From NCBI RefSeq assembly GCF_000255295.1, contig NC_017030.1, positions 8,344,328 through 8,408,327 of the forward strand: a stretch of DNA of 64,000 nucleotides. The letters are read 5' to 3'. The translations under genes and the position numbers were made by a program. This stretch comes from Corallococcus coralloides DSM 2259. GTDB lineage: Bacteria > Myxococcota > Myxococcia > Myxococcales > Myxococcaceae. Below the pieces are notes generated by a model, which saw nothing but the letters and a program-made list of their open reading frames with translations, was not told the DNA's origin and did not search any database. Positions 50,849 to 60,991 of this stretch are shown here, one piece after another (position 1 is the stretch's first letter; the number at the start of each line of letters is the position of its first letter).

Positions 50849-51864
50849 CGCCCAGCCCCGTGGCTCGCGCTGAAGTCTGACGCGCGAGCCACGCTGTCCA
50901 CGGGCGCACGCCGATAGGCTCCGGGCCCCACGCCCCAGCGGCGCTTGAAGGCCTTGCTGAAGGCGGGCCCGCTTTCATAGCCAGCACGCTCCGCGATGGT
51001 GTCCAGGCTGTCGGTGGACTCACGCAGCCAGCGCGCGGCGCGGATCATCCGCCAGTTGGACAGGTAGTGCAGCGGCGTCTCCCCCACCAGCGCGTGGAAG
51101 CGCGCGGCGAACCCGGAGCGCGACACGCCCACGGCCCGAGCCAGCTGCTCCAACGTCCATGGAGTGCCGGGCTGTTCGTGCATCAGCGCGAGCGCGTTCC
51201 CGACCGCGGGATCCGCCAATGCCTTCCATCCCGCCGGGCCCCCTCCCCCGAGCGCCGTCTGGGCCCGCAGCGCGTGGACGAGCAGCACGTCCGCCAGCCG
51301 GCCCAGCACCAGCGCGCTGCCCGGCCCCGGCAGGGCGGTCTCCGCGGTGATGAGCTGCACGCTCGCGGCGAGCGAGGGCGTCCCCTGCCCCTCCTGTGTC
51401 GACAGGCGGATGATGGAGGGGAAGGCCCGCAGCAGCGGATGCGAGGGGTCCGCGCCGAACTGGAAGCAGCCGGTGATGAGCGTGGTGAGCGGCCCGGTTC
51501 CCCCCAGCCGTGTGGAGGGTGGGCGGAGCAGCTGCGACGGGACGAAGTCGCTCGCGGCAGGGGTGCGGCGGCCACCGTCATCCAGCACGTGCGCGGGCGC
51601 CCGGGGCAGCAGCACCACGTCTCCGGCGGACAGGAACACCGGCTTCGCCGTGCCCTCCACCTGGAGGCGCAGGCTTCCGCGCGCCACCACGTAGAAGGAC
51701 GCGTTGGCCTTGCGGGGCAGGCGCACCGCCCAGGGCGCGCCCAGCTCGAAGCGGCCGAAGAGCAGCGTCTTGAACCGCAGCGTCTCCAGCACGTCGGAGA
51801 CCACGTCGGTCTTTCCGTCCGGAGGCATTGGACTCGGAGACAGTTCTTTTGGACGCAGTGACAT
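50842..51864 (-). CDS. AraC-family regulator (cupin_6-type)
   Basis: 340 residues. The N-terminal ~200 residues are a cupin-type sensing domain (ASFYVVARGSLRLQVEG, LSAGDVVLLPRAPAHVL). The DNA-binding part has WTLEQLARAVGVSRSGFAARFH and DTIAERAGYESGPAFSKAFKRRWG, then VGPGAYRR. It is divergent from the SnoaL/NmrA pair with 58 bp between and probably controls it. It is similar in layout to the AraC-type regulator at 28848. Confidence 0.9.
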   Translation of the reverse strand: MSLRPKELSPSPMPPDGKTDVVSDVLETLRFKTLLFGRFELGAPWAVRLPRKANASFYVVARGSLRLQVEGTAKPVFLSAGDVVLLPRAPAHVLDDGGRRTPAASDFVPSQLLRPPSTRLGGTGPLTTLITGCFQFGADPSHPLLRAFPSIIRLSTQEGQGTPSLAASVQLITAETALPGPGSALVLGRLADVLLVHALRAQTALGGGGPAGWKALADPAVGNALALMHEQPGTPWTLEQLARAVGVSRSGFAARFHALVGETPLHYLSNWRMIRAARWLRESTDSLDTIAERAGYESGPAFSKAFKRRWGVGPGAYRRAPVDSVARASDFSASHGAGRQ

Positions 51865-51922
51865 GGAGCGTCCATAACGAACGGCCTATTCCTGGTCCAT
51901 CACCTCTTGCTGGAGGCCGCAC

Positions 51923-52354
51923 ATGGACCGCACTTCCCCTGACCTGGTCCGGCTGATGGACGCGCACCTCGCGCTCATCGCCACGGACGTCGAGCGCTGG
52001 CTGGCGCTCTTCGCGGACGACGCCGTCGTCGAGTTCCCCTACGCCCCCTCGCTCGGCAGTCCGTCGCGGCTGGAGGGCATCCAGGCCATCCGCGCCTACT
52101 TCGCGCCCATCACCACGCACTTCCAGGGGCTCACCTTCACGAACGTCCAGCGCTACCCGGGCGTGGATTCAACGACGGGCTGGATGGAGGTGCGCGGCAC
52201 GGCGACGCTGCAGCCCGGGAACATCCCCTACGCACAGGACTACGTGATGCGGGTGCAGGTGCGCGACGGCCGCATCGTGCACTACCGCGAGTACTGGAAC
52301 CCGCTGGCCGCGCCCCGCGGCACCTTCGAGTCCTTCACCCGGGAGCAGGCATGA
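51923..52354 (+). CDS. SnoaL-like (NTF2 fold) protein
   Basis: 143 residues, a single NTF2-like domain: LMDAHLALIATDVERWLALFADDAVVEFPYAP at the start, then IQAIRAYFAP and a late VRDGRIVHYREYWNPLA. No signal peptide. This fold serves small-molecule isomerases, hydrolases and binding proteins. The stop overlaps the start of the NmrA-type gene (ATGA), so they are translationally coupled and likely act in one reaction sequence. Confidence 0.85.
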   Translation: MDRTSPDLVRLMDAHLALIATDVERWLALFADDAVVEFPYAPSLGSPSRLEGIQAIRAYFAPITTHFQGLTFTNVQRYPGVDSTTGWMEVRGTATLQPGNIPYAQDYVMRVQVRDGRIVHYREYWNPLAAPRGTFESFTREQA

Positions 52355-53199
52355 CCCGCGTCCTCGTCATCGGAGCCGCCGGCAACACGGGCCGTCCCAT
52401 CGCGCAAGGGCTCACGGCGGAGGGCGTCACGGTGCGCACCGCCACGCGCGACACACGGCCGCCCGTCACCGCCGCCGAACACGTGCGCTTCGACTGGGCG
52501 GATCCGTCCACGCATGAGGCCGCGTTCGAAGGCGTGGACCGGATGTACGCCCTGGCACCCGCATTGGTGGAGGATCCGTCCGTCCTCATGATCTCCGTCC
52601 TGAAGCGCGCGCTGGCGGGCGGCGTGCGGCGGGTCGTCCTGCTCTCCGCGTCCGCCGTGCCGGAGGAGGGCCCGGGGCTGGGACAGGTGCACCACTTCCT
52701 GCGCACGCATGCGCCAGAGTGGGCCGTGCTCCAGCCGTCATGGTTCATGCAGAACTTCATCAGCCCCGGCCACCACCATGCGGTCAGCATCCAGCGCGAC
52801 GGCGCACTGGTGACCGCCACCGGCCAGGGCCGGGTGGGCTTCGTGGACGCGGGGGACATCGCGGCGGTGGGCGTCCGGGCGCTGGCGGATGCCGCGTCCC
52901 ATGACACCGCGCACGTCATCACCGGGCCCCAGGCGCTGAGCTACGACGACCTCGCGGCCATCCTGTCCCGGGTGTCGGGCCGCCCCATCCGGCACGTGCA
53001 CGCGACGCCGGAGGAGGCTCAGCGGCACCTTCAGGCCTCCGGCATGCCGGAGATCTACGCGCGCTTCCTCACGCTGCTCGATACGTCCATCCGGGACGGC
53101 GCGGAGAACCGCGTGACGGACACCGTGCTCCGGGTCACCGGCCGGCCCCCTCGCGACTTTGAATCCTTCGTCCGGGCCCACCCGAACGTCTGGCATTGA
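52351..53199 (+). CDS. NmrA-like NAD(P)-binding oxidoreductase
   Basis: 282 residues. The N-terminal dinucleotide loop is VLVIGAAGNTGRPIA (G-x-x-G-x-x-G), followed by a TRD stretch that favours NADP, a VLLSASAVPEE segment, LQPSWFMQNF and GFVDAGDIAAVGV. This is the atypical SDR/NmrA family, which includes quinone reductases and redox sensors. It overlaps the upstream SnoaL-like gene by 4 nt. An AraC-type regulator is divergent from the pair. Confidence 0.87.
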   Translation: MTRVLVIGAAGNTGRPIAQGLTAEGVTVRTATRDTRPPVTAAEHVRFDWADPSTHEAAFEGVDRMYALAPALVEDPSVLMISVLKRALAGGVRRVVLLSASAVPEEGPGLGQVHHFLRTHAPEWAVLQPSWFMQNFISPGHHHAVSIQRDGALVTATGQGRVGFVDAGDIAAVGVRALADAASHDTAHVITGPQALSYDDLAAILSRVSGRPIRHVHATPEEAQRHLQASGMPEIYARFLTLLDTSIRDGAENRVTDTVLRVTGRPPRDFESFVRAHPNVWH

Positions 53200-53222
53200 A
53201 GCCGCGAGCCCCTGGGGAAACG

Positions 53223-53251
53223 CGCCACCGCCCGGCCAGCGGGCGGCGGCG
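53223..53251. terminator. Bidirectional hairpin terminator
   Basis: CGCCACCGCCCG (53223-53234) folds onto CGGGCGGCGGCG (53240-53251) with one mismatch and a 5-nt loop. It lies between the convergent NmrA gene and the Cys-rich lipoprotein gene and would end both transcripts. Confidence 0.6.
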
Positions 53252-53259
53252 CGGACGGC

Positions 53260-53613
53260 TCAGGTGCAGTACTTCGGATAGCTGGTGTTCGGCAGGCAGA
53301 CCATCACCTGACCACCGTTGCAGCCGCACCAGTTGGACGTGCAGTGCGAATCATTGCTGCACGCCGTCCAGTTGGCGCACTGCTTCGGGTACGCCGAGCT
53401 CGGCAGACACACGCGGGTCGTGCCCCCATTGCAACCACAGCGATTGGACTGACAGTCCATGTCCCCGCTGCACGACGCCCAGTTGGGCTGCAGCTGCGAC
53501 TCCACACTGCCCACTTCGACTTCAGACGTCGTCTCCTCCGACGGAACGTCCATGCCGCCGCATGCCAGCAGCGGCAACACCAACAAGGCCAGGAACAGGC
53601 TTTGACGCTTCAT
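53260..53613 (-). CDS. Lipoprotein with two 37-residue Cys-rich repeats
   Basis: 117 residues from ATG 53613, GGAGG upstream. The lipobox is LPLLACGG. After an acidic linker come two tandem repeats beginning NWASCSGDMDC and NWTACSNDSHC. Each has six Cys at identical spacing (C-x5-C-x4-C-x-C-x7-C-x9-C) and the shared pieces CGCNGG, VCLP and YPK. This indicates internal duplication of a small disulfide-rich surface domain. Function is unknown. Confidence 0.7.
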   Translation of the reverse strand: MKRQSLFLALLVLPLLACGGMDVPSEETTSEVEVGSVESQLQPNWASCSGDMDCQSNRCGCNGGTTRVCLPSSAYPKQCANWTACSNDSHCTSNWCGCNGGQVMVCLPNTSYPKYCT

Positions 53614-53732
53614 CACATCGCCTCCATGCAGGGGTGACGTCCCAGCTCGCTCGGGAGTGCGACTGCCGGGACGCCTGATCCCTACCAAGAGTGAAATTTC
53701 ACGTCAAAGCCGCTTAATTTGATTTAATTGTA

Positions 53733-54260
53733 TTAACCGGGGAAAATTCCACCGGCGGATGCTGGGAGTGTTGACCTGGCATTGGCCTCATCACCCTCTG
53801 GATTTATTGCCATTGAGGTTGAGTCCGTGTCCGAGCGCAGGGCCGCCATGCCCACGACGCTGATGACGATGCCGGCGGTGAGCACCAGGAGGGCACCGAG
53901 GATCATCATCGGCAGCTTCACCCAGAAGGGCGTGCGGTCCCACGGGCGTCCCGTCAGCAGACCCGTGAGCCCCGCGATGACATAGGCGGCGCCCAGGAAG
54001 TACGTGGGCGCCACCAGGAGCTGTGCCCATCCGCCGTCGCCGCCAATGCGCAGCCAGACCAGGCCCCCCATGATGACGGCGCCCAGCAGCACCAGCCCCG
54101 AGCCCTTCGCCAGGGTCCACAGCGCGCGGAGCCGCACGGCGCCCGGCGTGAGGGGCGCACCGGAGCTGCCTGTCTCGGTGGAAAGCCGTTGGACCCCGTC
54201 CAGCAGGATCTGACTTTCGAGGCCCGGCTCGCGTGATGGGGACTTCGTCTCGGGGCTCAT
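53733..54260 (-). CDS. Hypothetical membrane protein
   Basis: 175 residues from ATG 54260. A ~45-residue soluble N terminus precedes three helices: GSGLVLLGAVIMGGLVWL, LLVAPTYFLGAAYVIAGLTGLL and LPMMILGALLVLTAGIVISVVGM. The tail is polar. I do not recognise the family. The gap to the lipoprotein downstream (53614-53732) is AT-rich and likely holds that gene's promoter. Confidence 0.6.
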   Translation of the reverse strand: MSPETKSPSREPGLESQILLDGVQRLSTETGSSGAPLTPGAVRLRALWTLAKGSGLVLLGAVIMGGLVWLRIGGDGGWAQLLVAPTYFLGAAYVIAGLTGLLTGRPWDRTPFWVKLPMMILGALLVLTAGIVISVVGMAALRSDTDSTSMAINPEGDEANARSTLPASAGGIFPG

Positions 54261-54481
54261 GGCCCGCGAATCTATCGCCCCCCTGTCCCCATCCGCCAAC
54301 ACCGGCCCTCCGTAACGCATCCGGGGCTCGGCCGTATCGGTCCACGGTGAATTGCTTGCACCCGGGAACCACTTCCCGCCGTGAGGACCGGACCGGGCGT
54401 TTCCCACCGGAATCATTTCGCGAGGAGTCCCCGGACCCATCCAGGGTCGCGGGCCGCGCTCCTCGCGGACCGGGCCGGAAC

Positions 54482-55780
54482 GTGACGAGGCGACTGCTCT
54501 GGATGTTCTTCGCGGCGTGGAGCATCGGCTGTGGACAGGTTGTGGAAGAGGCGTCCCCCCAGGGCCCGAGCAACCGCTACGCGCAACAGCAGGCCCTGCG
54601 CGCCAGCCAGGAAGCGACGACGCCTTCCCGGTCCTATCAATGGGAGTGCATCCCGCAGCGCTACGGCTTCACCCCGTCTCCCGATGGCGTGCGCTTCCCA
54701 GCGGAGTCCGAGTCCGACGGCGGACTGCTCCTCGCCTTTCGTGGTCCGGGGTGCGGTCCTCCCGAGCAGACGGCGCTGGCGCTCACCGCGGCAGGGCACC
54801 TCCCCGTGCACGTGCTCGCGGCCGCGTCGCTCCACCCGACGGTGCGCGACTGCCTGACCCAGGCGGGCGCGACCGAGGAGCAACAACGGGGCATCGACCT
54901 GGTGGACGTGGAGGTCGAGGACGTGTGGGTCCGCGACTTCGGTCCGGACATCGTGGCCGGGCCCCAGGGGGAACGCAGGTTCGTGGACATGGTCTACTTC
55001 CCCATGGCCGTCCGTCAGTGCTCCACCCTCGAGGTGGACCATCTCGACCGTGTGCCAGACGACCTGGCCCGCCGCTGGAGCGTCCCGGTGGACCGGCCCG
55101 CCCTGGTGCTGTCCGGAGGCAACCTGCTGACGGACGGCGCCGGCCGCTGCTTCCGCGCCCGGGACGCCACCAACCGGCAGAACTGCTTCGCGGGCTGGTG
55201 CTACAGCGAGGCGGAGACGGACGCGGTCATCGGCCGCAGCCATGGCTGTGACGTCGTCACCCTGGAGTCGATGCAGGGCAACGTCATCGACCACATCGAC
55301 ATGTGGATGACGGTGCTGTCCCCCAAGACCGTGCTCGTGGGCCGCTACGACGTGCGCGACGACGCCCTCAACGCCGCCATCCTGGACCGCAACGCGCGGC
55401 GGCTCGCGGACCTGGGCTACGACGTCGTGCGCATCCCCATGCCCACTCCCTACTGCCAGGACGACGGCAGCACCTGCATGGGAACGCCGGAGCGCGTCCG
55501 CGAGTGTGATGGCACCAACACGCGCGTCTGGGCCACGTACCTCAACTCCATCCGCCTGGGGGACGTGCTGGCCGTGCCCGTGTACCGCTGGGTCCCACCC
55601 TCCCAGGCCTGGCGGCACCACGGCCAGGAGCGGGAGGCCCTGGCCACCTACCAGTGGGCGCTGGACCGCGAGTTCGGGGCGGGCGCGGTGAAGGTCGTGC
55701 CCATCCCCTCGGACACCCTCATCCCCTGCCAGGGCTCCCTGCACTGCATCACGAAGACGTTCCCGAAGTCGTCCCAGTGA
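54482..55780 (+). CDS. Peptidylarginine/agmatine deiminase-like lipoprotein
   Basis: 432 residues from GTG 54482; the lipobox AAWSIGCGQ then falls near residue 20. The guanidine-modifying (GME) fold is indicated by WVRDFGPD, LSGGNLLTDG, NVIDHIDMWM (catalytic His with Asp) and, near the C terminus, SLHCITKTFP with the nucleophile Cys. These are the residues of the Porphyromonas-type peptidylarginine deiminase/agmatine deiminase family. Surface location favours action on exogenous or surface proteins or peptides (inference). It is followed by a hairpin and then mutA. Confidence 0.82.
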   Translation: MTRRLLWMFFAAWSIGCGQVVEEASPQGPSNRYAQQQALRASQEATTPSRSYQWECIPQRYGFTPSPDGVRFPAESESDGGLLLAFRGPGCGPPEQTALALTAAGHLPVHVLAAASLHPTVRDCLTQAGATEEQQRGIDLVDVEVEDVWVRDFGPDIVAGPQGERRFVDMVYFPMAVRQCSTLEVDHLDRVPDDLARRWSVPVDRPALVLSGGNLLTDGAGRCFRARDATNRQNCFAGWCYSEAETDAVIGRSHGCDVVTLESMQGNVIDHIDMWMTVLSPKTVLVGRYDVRDDALNAAILDRNARRLADLGYDVVRIPMPTPYCQDDGSTCMGTPERVRECDGTNTRVWATYLNSIRLGDVLAVPVYRWVPPSQAWRHHGQEREALATYQWALDREFGAGAVKVVPIPSDTLIPCQGSLHCITKTFPKSSQ

Positions 55781-55827
55781 CGCATGGAGACTGCCGGGCA
55801 CACTCGGGGGCGGGCGGGGCCACCAAG

Positions 55828-55851
55828 GCATTGCCCCGGGGAGGGCAATGC
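55828..55851. terminator. Hairpin just upstream of mutA
   Basis: GCATTGCCC (55828-55836) pairs with GGGCAATGC (55843-55851), a perfect 9-bp stem with a 6-nt loop. It lies 48 bp past the deiminase stop and 15 bp before the mutA start. It most simply ends the deiminase transcript, but it could also shape the mutA leader. Confidence 0.5.
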
Positions 55852-55866
55852 GCCTATGGGAGGGGC

Positions 55867-57750
55867 ATGGCTGACGTGCCTCTTACCGCAGCGGACTTCC
55901 CGCCCCCTTCCGTCGAGGAGTGGCGCCGGCTGGTGGACAAGGACCTCAAGGGCAAGCCCTTCACGGTGCTCCAGTCGCCCCTGGAGGGCGGCCTGTCCCT
56001 CCAGCCCCTCTACACGCCCCAGGACGCCCCGGCGCCCTCGGAGCCGCCGGGCGTCGCCCCCTACGTGCGCGGCACCCAGCCCCTGGGCCACACCGAGGGC
56101 GGATGGCTCCTGTGCCAGGAGTACGCGGGCCCGGACGTGGCCGCGACCGCCGACGCGCTCCGCGATGACCTGGAGCGCGGCACGCAGGGTGTGTGGCTGC
56201 TGCTGGACGCGCCCCACGGCCTGGACGTGAAGGACGAGGCCACGCTGGCGCGGCTGCTTCAGCACGTGCCGCTGGAGCGCACGCCGGTGCACCTGGAGCC
56301 GACCGCGGACGTGCTGCGGCCCGCGTCCCTGCTGCTGGAGGTGCTGGCGAAGAAGGCCGGCGCCGCGAAGCAGGCCCTGCGCGGCAGCCTGGGCATCGAC
56401 CCCATCGCGGCGCTCGCACGTCACGGCGCCGCGAAGGTGGACGTGGCCCGCACGCTGACGGAGGCCGCGCCCCTCATCACGTCGCTGCTCAAGGACGCGC
56501 CGGGCCTGCGCGCGCTGCTCGTGTCGTCGCGTCCCTGGGCGGACGCGGGCGCCACGTCCGTGCATGAGCTGGCGTGGAGCATCGCCACCGGCGTGGAGTA
56601 CCTGCGTGAGCTGGAGCGCGCGGGCGTGTCGCCGGGCGAGGCCGCGCGGTCCATGCAGTTCGCCCTGTCCGTGGGCGGGCAGTTCTTCCCGGAGATCGCG
56701 AAGCTGCGCGCGGCGCGGCTGCTCTGGTCCAAGGTCGTCGCCGCTTCGGGCGGCGCGCCGGAGTCGCAGGCCATGGCGCTGCACGCGCGCACGGCCAGCG
56801 CCACCAAGACGCGGCGCGACCCGTGGGTGAACATCCTGCGCGGCACCGCGGAGTCCTTCGCCGCCGTCGTCGCGGGCGCGGACAGCGTGAGCACCGCCCC
56901 CTTCGACGAGCCCCTGGGCACGCCCGACGAGCAGAGCCGGCGCCTCGCGCGCAACACGCAGCTCATCCTGCGCGACGAGTCCAGCCTCAACCGTGTCGCG
57001 GACCCCGCGGGCGGCAGCTACTACCTGGAGCAGCTCACCGGCGAGTTCGCCCGCGCGGCCTGGACGGAGCTCCAGCGCATCGAAGCGCTGGGCGGCATCT
57101 CCCGCGCCATCGCGCAGGGCGACATGGCCCGCGTGCTCACGGAGACGCGCACCGCGCGCGACAAGGCCGTGCGCACGCGCAAGCTCCCCATCGTGGGCGT
57201 CAGCGAGTTCCCCCACCTCCACGAGGCCCCCGTGCAGCGCGAGGCCCGTCCGGCAGCGCCCGCTCGGGCCGAAGGCGCCATCACCCCGCCCCAGCCCGTG
57301 CGCGTGGCGGAGGCCTTCGAGTCCCTGCGCGACGCGAGCGACCGCTACCACGCGGCGCACGGCGTCCGGCCTCGCGCCTTCATGGCCAACCTGGGCACCG
57401 TGGCGGAGCACACCGCGCGCTCCACGTGGATTTCCAACGTGCTCGCCGTGGGCGGCATCGAGCCCCACGAGCACCACGGCTTCGCGGACGCGAACGCCGC
57501 CGCGGAGCTGTTCGCGAAGGCTGGCACGACGCTCGCCGTCATCTCCGGTCCGGATGCCCTCTACCCGGAGGCGGTGCCCGCGTATGTCGCGGCCCTCAAG
57601 GCGAAGGGCGCCCGCACGGTCGCCGTCGCGGGCCGGCCCGGTGACCACGAGGCCGCCTTCCGCGCGGCCGGCGTGGACCTGTTCCTCTACGCGGGAGCGG
57701 ACCTGTTCCAGCTCCTGAAGACGCTGCACACGCACCTGGGAGTGGCCTGA
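55867..57750 (+). CDS. mutA: Methylmalonyl-CoA mutase small subunit
   Basis: 627 residues from ATG 55867 with GGGAGGGG just upstream. It follows the mutase fold without a working cobalamin site. Barrel pieces include [55 protein letters not shown] and [13 protein letters not shown]. The C-terminal B12-like domain lacks the D-x-H-x-x-G ligand motif, as expected for the non-catalytic subunit. With MutB it forms the heterodimer that converts methylmalonyl-CoA to succinyl-CoA. It is coupled to mutB by a TGATG overlap. Confidence 0.95.
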   Translation: MADVPLTAADFPPPSVEEWRRLVDKDLKGKPFTVLQSPLEGGLSLQPLYTPQDAPAPSEPPGVAPYVRGTQPLGHTEGGWLLCQEYAGPDVAATADALRDDLERGTQGVWLLLDAPHGLDVKDEATLARLLQHVPLERTPVHLEPTADVLRPASLLLEVLAKKAGAAKQALRGSLGIDPIAALARHGAAKVDVARTLTEAAPLITSLLKDAPGLRALLVSSRPWADAGATSVHELAWSIATGVEYLRELERAGVSPGEAARSMQFALSVGGQFFPEIAKLRAARLLWSKVVAASGGAPESQAMALHARTASATKTRRDPWVNILRGTAESFAAVVAGADSVSTAPFDEPLGTPDEQSRRLARNTQLILRDESSLNRVADPAGGSYYLEQLTGEFARAAWTELQRIEALGGISRAIAQGDMARVLTETRTARDKAVRTRKLPIVGVSEFPHLHEAPVQREARPAAPARAEGAITPPQPVRVAEAFESLRDASDRYHAAHGVRPRAFMANLGTVAEHTARSTWISNVLAVGGIEPHEHHGFADANAAAELFAKAGTTLAVISGPDALYPEAVPAYVAALKAKGARTVAVAGRPGDHEAAFRAAGVDLFLYAGADLFQLLKTLHTHLGVA

Positions 57751-59936
57751 TGCGCCCCACCGTTCCGGACTTCTCCCGCGTCGCCTTCGACGCCCCCGAA
57801 ACCCAGACGCCCGCGTCCGTGCTGGAAGCGCAGCGCGCGAAGGCGAGCCAGGCCGCGGCCGCCGCCGAACGCTGGGACACGCCCGAGGGCATCCCGGTCA
57901 AGCCGCTCTACACCCGCGAGGACCTGGAGGGCGTGGCGCACCTGGGCTCGCTGCCGGGCCTGCCGCCCTTCGTGCGCGGCCCCTACTCCACCATGTACGT
58001 GCAGCAGCCGTGGACGGTGCGCCAGTACGCGGGCTTCTCCACGGCCGAGGCGTCCAACGCCTTCTACCGCCGCAACCTCGCGGCAGGGCAAAAGGGCCTG
58101 TCCATCGCGTTCGACCTGGCCACGCACCGCGGCTACGACAGCGACCACCCGCGCGTCGCGGGTGACGTGGGCATGGCGGGCGTCGCCATCGACTCCATCA
58201 AGGACATGCGCATCCTGTTCGACCGCATCCCGCTCGACCAGATGAGCGTGTCGATGACGATGAACGGCGCCGTCCTCCCCGTGCTCGCGCTCTACGTGGT
58301 CGCGGCCGAGGAACAGGGCGTGAAGCCCGAGCAGCTCAGCGGGACCATCCAGAACGACATCCTCAAGGAGTTCATGGTCCGCAACACGTACATCTATCCG
58401 CCCGGTCCCTCGATGCGCATCATCGGGGACATCTTCAAGTTCACGGCGGAGCGGATGCCGCGCTTCAACAGCATCAGCATCAGCGGCTATCACATGCAGG
58501 AGGCCGGCGCGACGCAGGACCTGGAGCTGGGCTACACGCTCGCGGACGGCGTGGAGTACGTGCGGGCGGGCCTCGCCGCCGGCCTGGGCGTGGACGCGTT
58601 CGCCCCGCGCCTGTCGTTCTTCTGGGCCATTGGAATGAACTTCTTCATGGAGGTGGCCAAGATGCGCGCGGCCCGCCTCCTCTGGGCCCGCCTCATCAAG
58701 GGCTTCAATCCCAAGAGCGACAAGAGCCTGGCGCTGCGCACCCATTGCCAGACGTCCGGCTGGAGCCTCACCGCGCAGGACGTCTACAACAACGTCGTGC
58801 GCACCTGCGTGGAGGCCATGGCCGCGACGCAGGGCCACACCCAGAGCCTGCACACCAACTCGCTGGACGAAGCCATCGCGCTGCCCACGGACTTCAGCGC
58901 GCGCATCGCCCGCAACACGCAGCTGTACCTCCAGCTGGAGAGCGGCACCACGCGCGTCATCGACCCGTGGGGCGGCAGCTACTACGTGGAGCGCCTCACC
59001 CACGAGCTGGCCCAGAAGGCCTGGGGCCACATCCAGGAGGTGGAGGCGCTGGGCGGCATGACCAAGGCCATTGAAGCCGGCCTGCCCAAGCTGCGCATCG
59101 AAGAGGCCGCCGCGCGCACGCAGGCGCGCATCGACTCCGGACGCCAGGCCATCATCGGCGTGAACAAGTACCCGCCGGAGCGCCCGGACAACATCGAAAT
59201 CCTCAAGGTGGACAACTCCGCCGTGCGCGAGGCGCAGATTGCCCGCCTGCGCGAGCTGCGCGCGGAGCGCAACGCGGAGGAGGTCCGCCGCCGCCTGGAC
59301 GCGCTCACGGAAGCCGGCCGCCGCAACGAGGGCAACCTGCTGGCACTGGCCATCGACGCGGCGCGGGCGAAGGCCACCGTGGGCGAAATCAGCGACGCCC
59401 TGGAGAAAGTTTTCGGGCGCTACGAGGCCACCGTGCGCGGGGTGACGGGCGTGTACTCAGCGGAAGCGGGACAGGCGCAGGGCATCGCGGAGGCGCGGGC
59501 GAAGGCGGATGACTTCCTGGCGCGCTTCGGCCGCCGGCCGCGCATCCTCATCGCGAAGATGGGCCAGGACGGCCACGACCGCGGGCAGAAGGTCATCGCC
59601 ACCGCGTTCGCGGACCTGGGCTTCGACGTGGACATTGGCCCGCTGTTCCAGACGCCGGAGGAGTCCGCGCGCCAGGCGGTGGAGAACGACGTGCACGTAG
59701 TGGGCGCTTCGTCGCTGGCCGCGGGCCACCTCACGCTGGTGCCGCAGCTCAAGCACGCCCTCAAGGCCCTGGGCCGCGAGGACATCATGGTCGTGGTGGG
59801 CGGTGTCATCCCGCCGCAGGACTACGACGCGCTTCGCGCCGCGGGCGCCGCCGCCATCTTCGGCCCGGGCACCGTCATCGCGAAGGCCGCCATCGAACTG
59901 CTCGACAAGCTGGCCGCCGAGCAGGAGGCGGCGTGA
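57750..59936 (+). CDS. mutB: Methylmalonyl-CoA mutase large (catalytic) subunit
   Basis: 728 residues, the standard length. N-terminal substrate-binding region [20 protein letters not shown], the barrel with [18 protein letters not shown] and [15 protein letters not shown], and [13 protein letters not shown]. The C-terminal cobalamin domain has [11 protein letters not shown] with the lower-ligand His609. All key residues are present. It makes succinyl-CoA from (R)-methylmalonyl-CoA, linking propionate and branched-chain catabolism to the TCA cycle. It overlaps mutA by 1 nt and meaB by 4 nt (GTGA). Confidence 0.97.
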   Translation: MRPTVPDFSRVAFDAPETQTPASVLEAQRAKASQAAAAAERWDTPEGIPVKPLYTREDLEGVAHLGSLPGLPPFVRGPYSTMYVQQPWTVRQYAGFSTAEASNAFYRRNLAAGQKGLSIAFDLATHRGYDSDHPRVAGDVGMAGVAIDSIKDMRILFDRIPLDQMSVSMTMNGAVLPVLALYVVAAEEQGVKPEQLSGTIQNDILKEFMVRNTYIYPPGPSMRIIGDIFKFTAERMPRFNSISISGYHMQEAGATQDLELGYTLADGVEYVRAGLAAGLGVDAFAPRLSFFWAIGMNFFMEVAKMRAARLLWARLIKGFNPKSDKSLALRTHCQTSGWSLTAQDVYNNVVRTCVEAMAATQGHTQSLHTNSLDEAIALPTDFSARIARNTQLYLQLESGTTRVIDPWGGSYYVERLTHELAQKAWGHIQEVEALGGMTKAIEAGLPKLRIEEAAARTQARIDSGRQAIIGVNKYPPERPDNIEILKVDNSAVREAQIARLRELRAERNAEEVRRRLDALTEAGRRNEGNLLALAIDAARAKATVGEISDALEKVFGRYEATVRGVTGVYSAEAGQAQGIAEARAKADDFLARFGRRPRILIAKMGQDGHDRGQKVIATAFADLGFDVDIGPLFQTPEESARQAVENDVHVVGASSLAAGHLTLVPQLKHALKALGREDIMVVVGGVIPPQDYDALRAAGAAAIFGPGTVIAKAAIELLDKLAAEQEAA

Positions 59937-60904
59937 AGCTGCTGCCCGCGGACACCTACGTGGACGGCGTGCGCGCGGGCGACAGGGCGGTGCTCGCGCG
60001 CGCCATCACCCTGGTGGAGAGCGAGCACCCGAAGCACGCCGGGCTCGCGCAGGAGGTCCTCACGCGGCTGTTGCCCCACACCGGCAGGAGCCGCCGCGTG
60101 GGCATCAGCGGCGTGCCGGGCGTGGGCAAGAGCACCTTCATCGACGCGCTGGGCATGCACCTGGTGGGCAGCGGCCACAAGGTGGCGGTGCTCGCCATCG
60201 ACCCGTCCAGCAGCATCACGGGCGGCAGCATCCTGGGCGACAAGACGCGCATGTACCGGCTGGCGCGCGAGCAGGCCGCGTACATCCGCCCCAGCCCCTC
60301 CAGCGGCACGCTGGGCGGCGTGGCGCGCAAGACGCGGGAGACGCTGCTGCTCTGCGAGGCCGCGGGCTTCGACGTGGTGCTGGTGGAGACGGTGGGCGTG
60401 GGCCAGTCCGAGACGGTGGTCGCGGACCTGGTGGACTTCTACCTGGTGCTGATGCTCGCAGGCGCCGGTGACGAGCTGCAGGGCATCAAGCGCGGCATCC
60501 TGGAAGTCGCGGACATGGTGGCCATCAACAAGGCGGACGGCGACAACCTGCCGCGCGCCACGCGGGCCCGCGCGGAGTACCGCGCCGCCCTGCACCTGAT
60601 GCGCCCCGGCGCGGAGCCGGTGGTCACCACGTGCAGCGCCATGGAGGGCACCGGCATCGACACGCTGTGGGCCTCCGTGGTGGACGTCCTCGCGAAGCGC
60701 GAGGCCTCCGGCGACCTTTCGCACCGGCGCACCCAGCAGCAGGTGGGCTGGATGTGGGCCATGGTGAACGACGGACTGCGAGCAGCCCTGCGGGCGCACC
60801 CCGAGGTGGCCGCCCTGGTGCCCGTCCTGGAGCAGGCCGTACGCGAAGGACGCGCGACACCTACCTCCGCCGCACTGCGTGTGCTGGGGGCATTCCTGCC
60901 CTAA
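59933..60904 (+). CDS. meaB: MeaB-type G-protein chaperone of methylmalonyl-CoA mutase
   Basis: 323 residues, GTG start at 59933 overlapping the mutB stop. G3E GTPase: P-loop [30 protein letters not shown] (switch region), [12 protein letters not shown] (Walker B/G3) and INKADGDN (N-K-x-D). MeaB gates cofactor loading and reactivates the mutase using GTP. The operon position with mutAB fixes its partner. Confidence 0.95.
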   Translation: MKLLPADTYVDGVRAGDRAVLARAITLVESEHPKHAGLAQEVLTRLLPHTGRSRRVGISGVPGVGKSTFIDALGMHLVGSGHKVAVLAIDPSSSITGGSILGDKTRMYRLAREQAAYIRPSPSSGTLGGVARKTRETLLLCEAAGFDVVLVETVGVGQSETVVADLVDFYLVLMLAGAGDELQGIKRGILEVADMVAINKADGDNLPRATRARAEYRAALHLMRPGAEPVVTTCSAMEGTGIDTLWASVVDVLAKREASGDLSHRRTQQQVGWMWAMVNDGLRAALRAHPEVAALVPVLEQAVREGRATPTSAALRVLGAFLP

Positions 60905-60991
60905 TCGCAGGCGTGACAAGCCGCGTCGTCCAACGGCCAACGCCTGTCTCAATCGCTTGCCGGGCCTGCACTGCACTCCTAGTGTACGCCC

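Noticed and set aside
55781-55866. Cobalamin riboswitch before the B12-dependent mutase operon
   Set aside because: Only a simple 9-bp hairpin fits in the 86-bp gap; no B12-box-like conserved sequence or multi-helix layout was seen.
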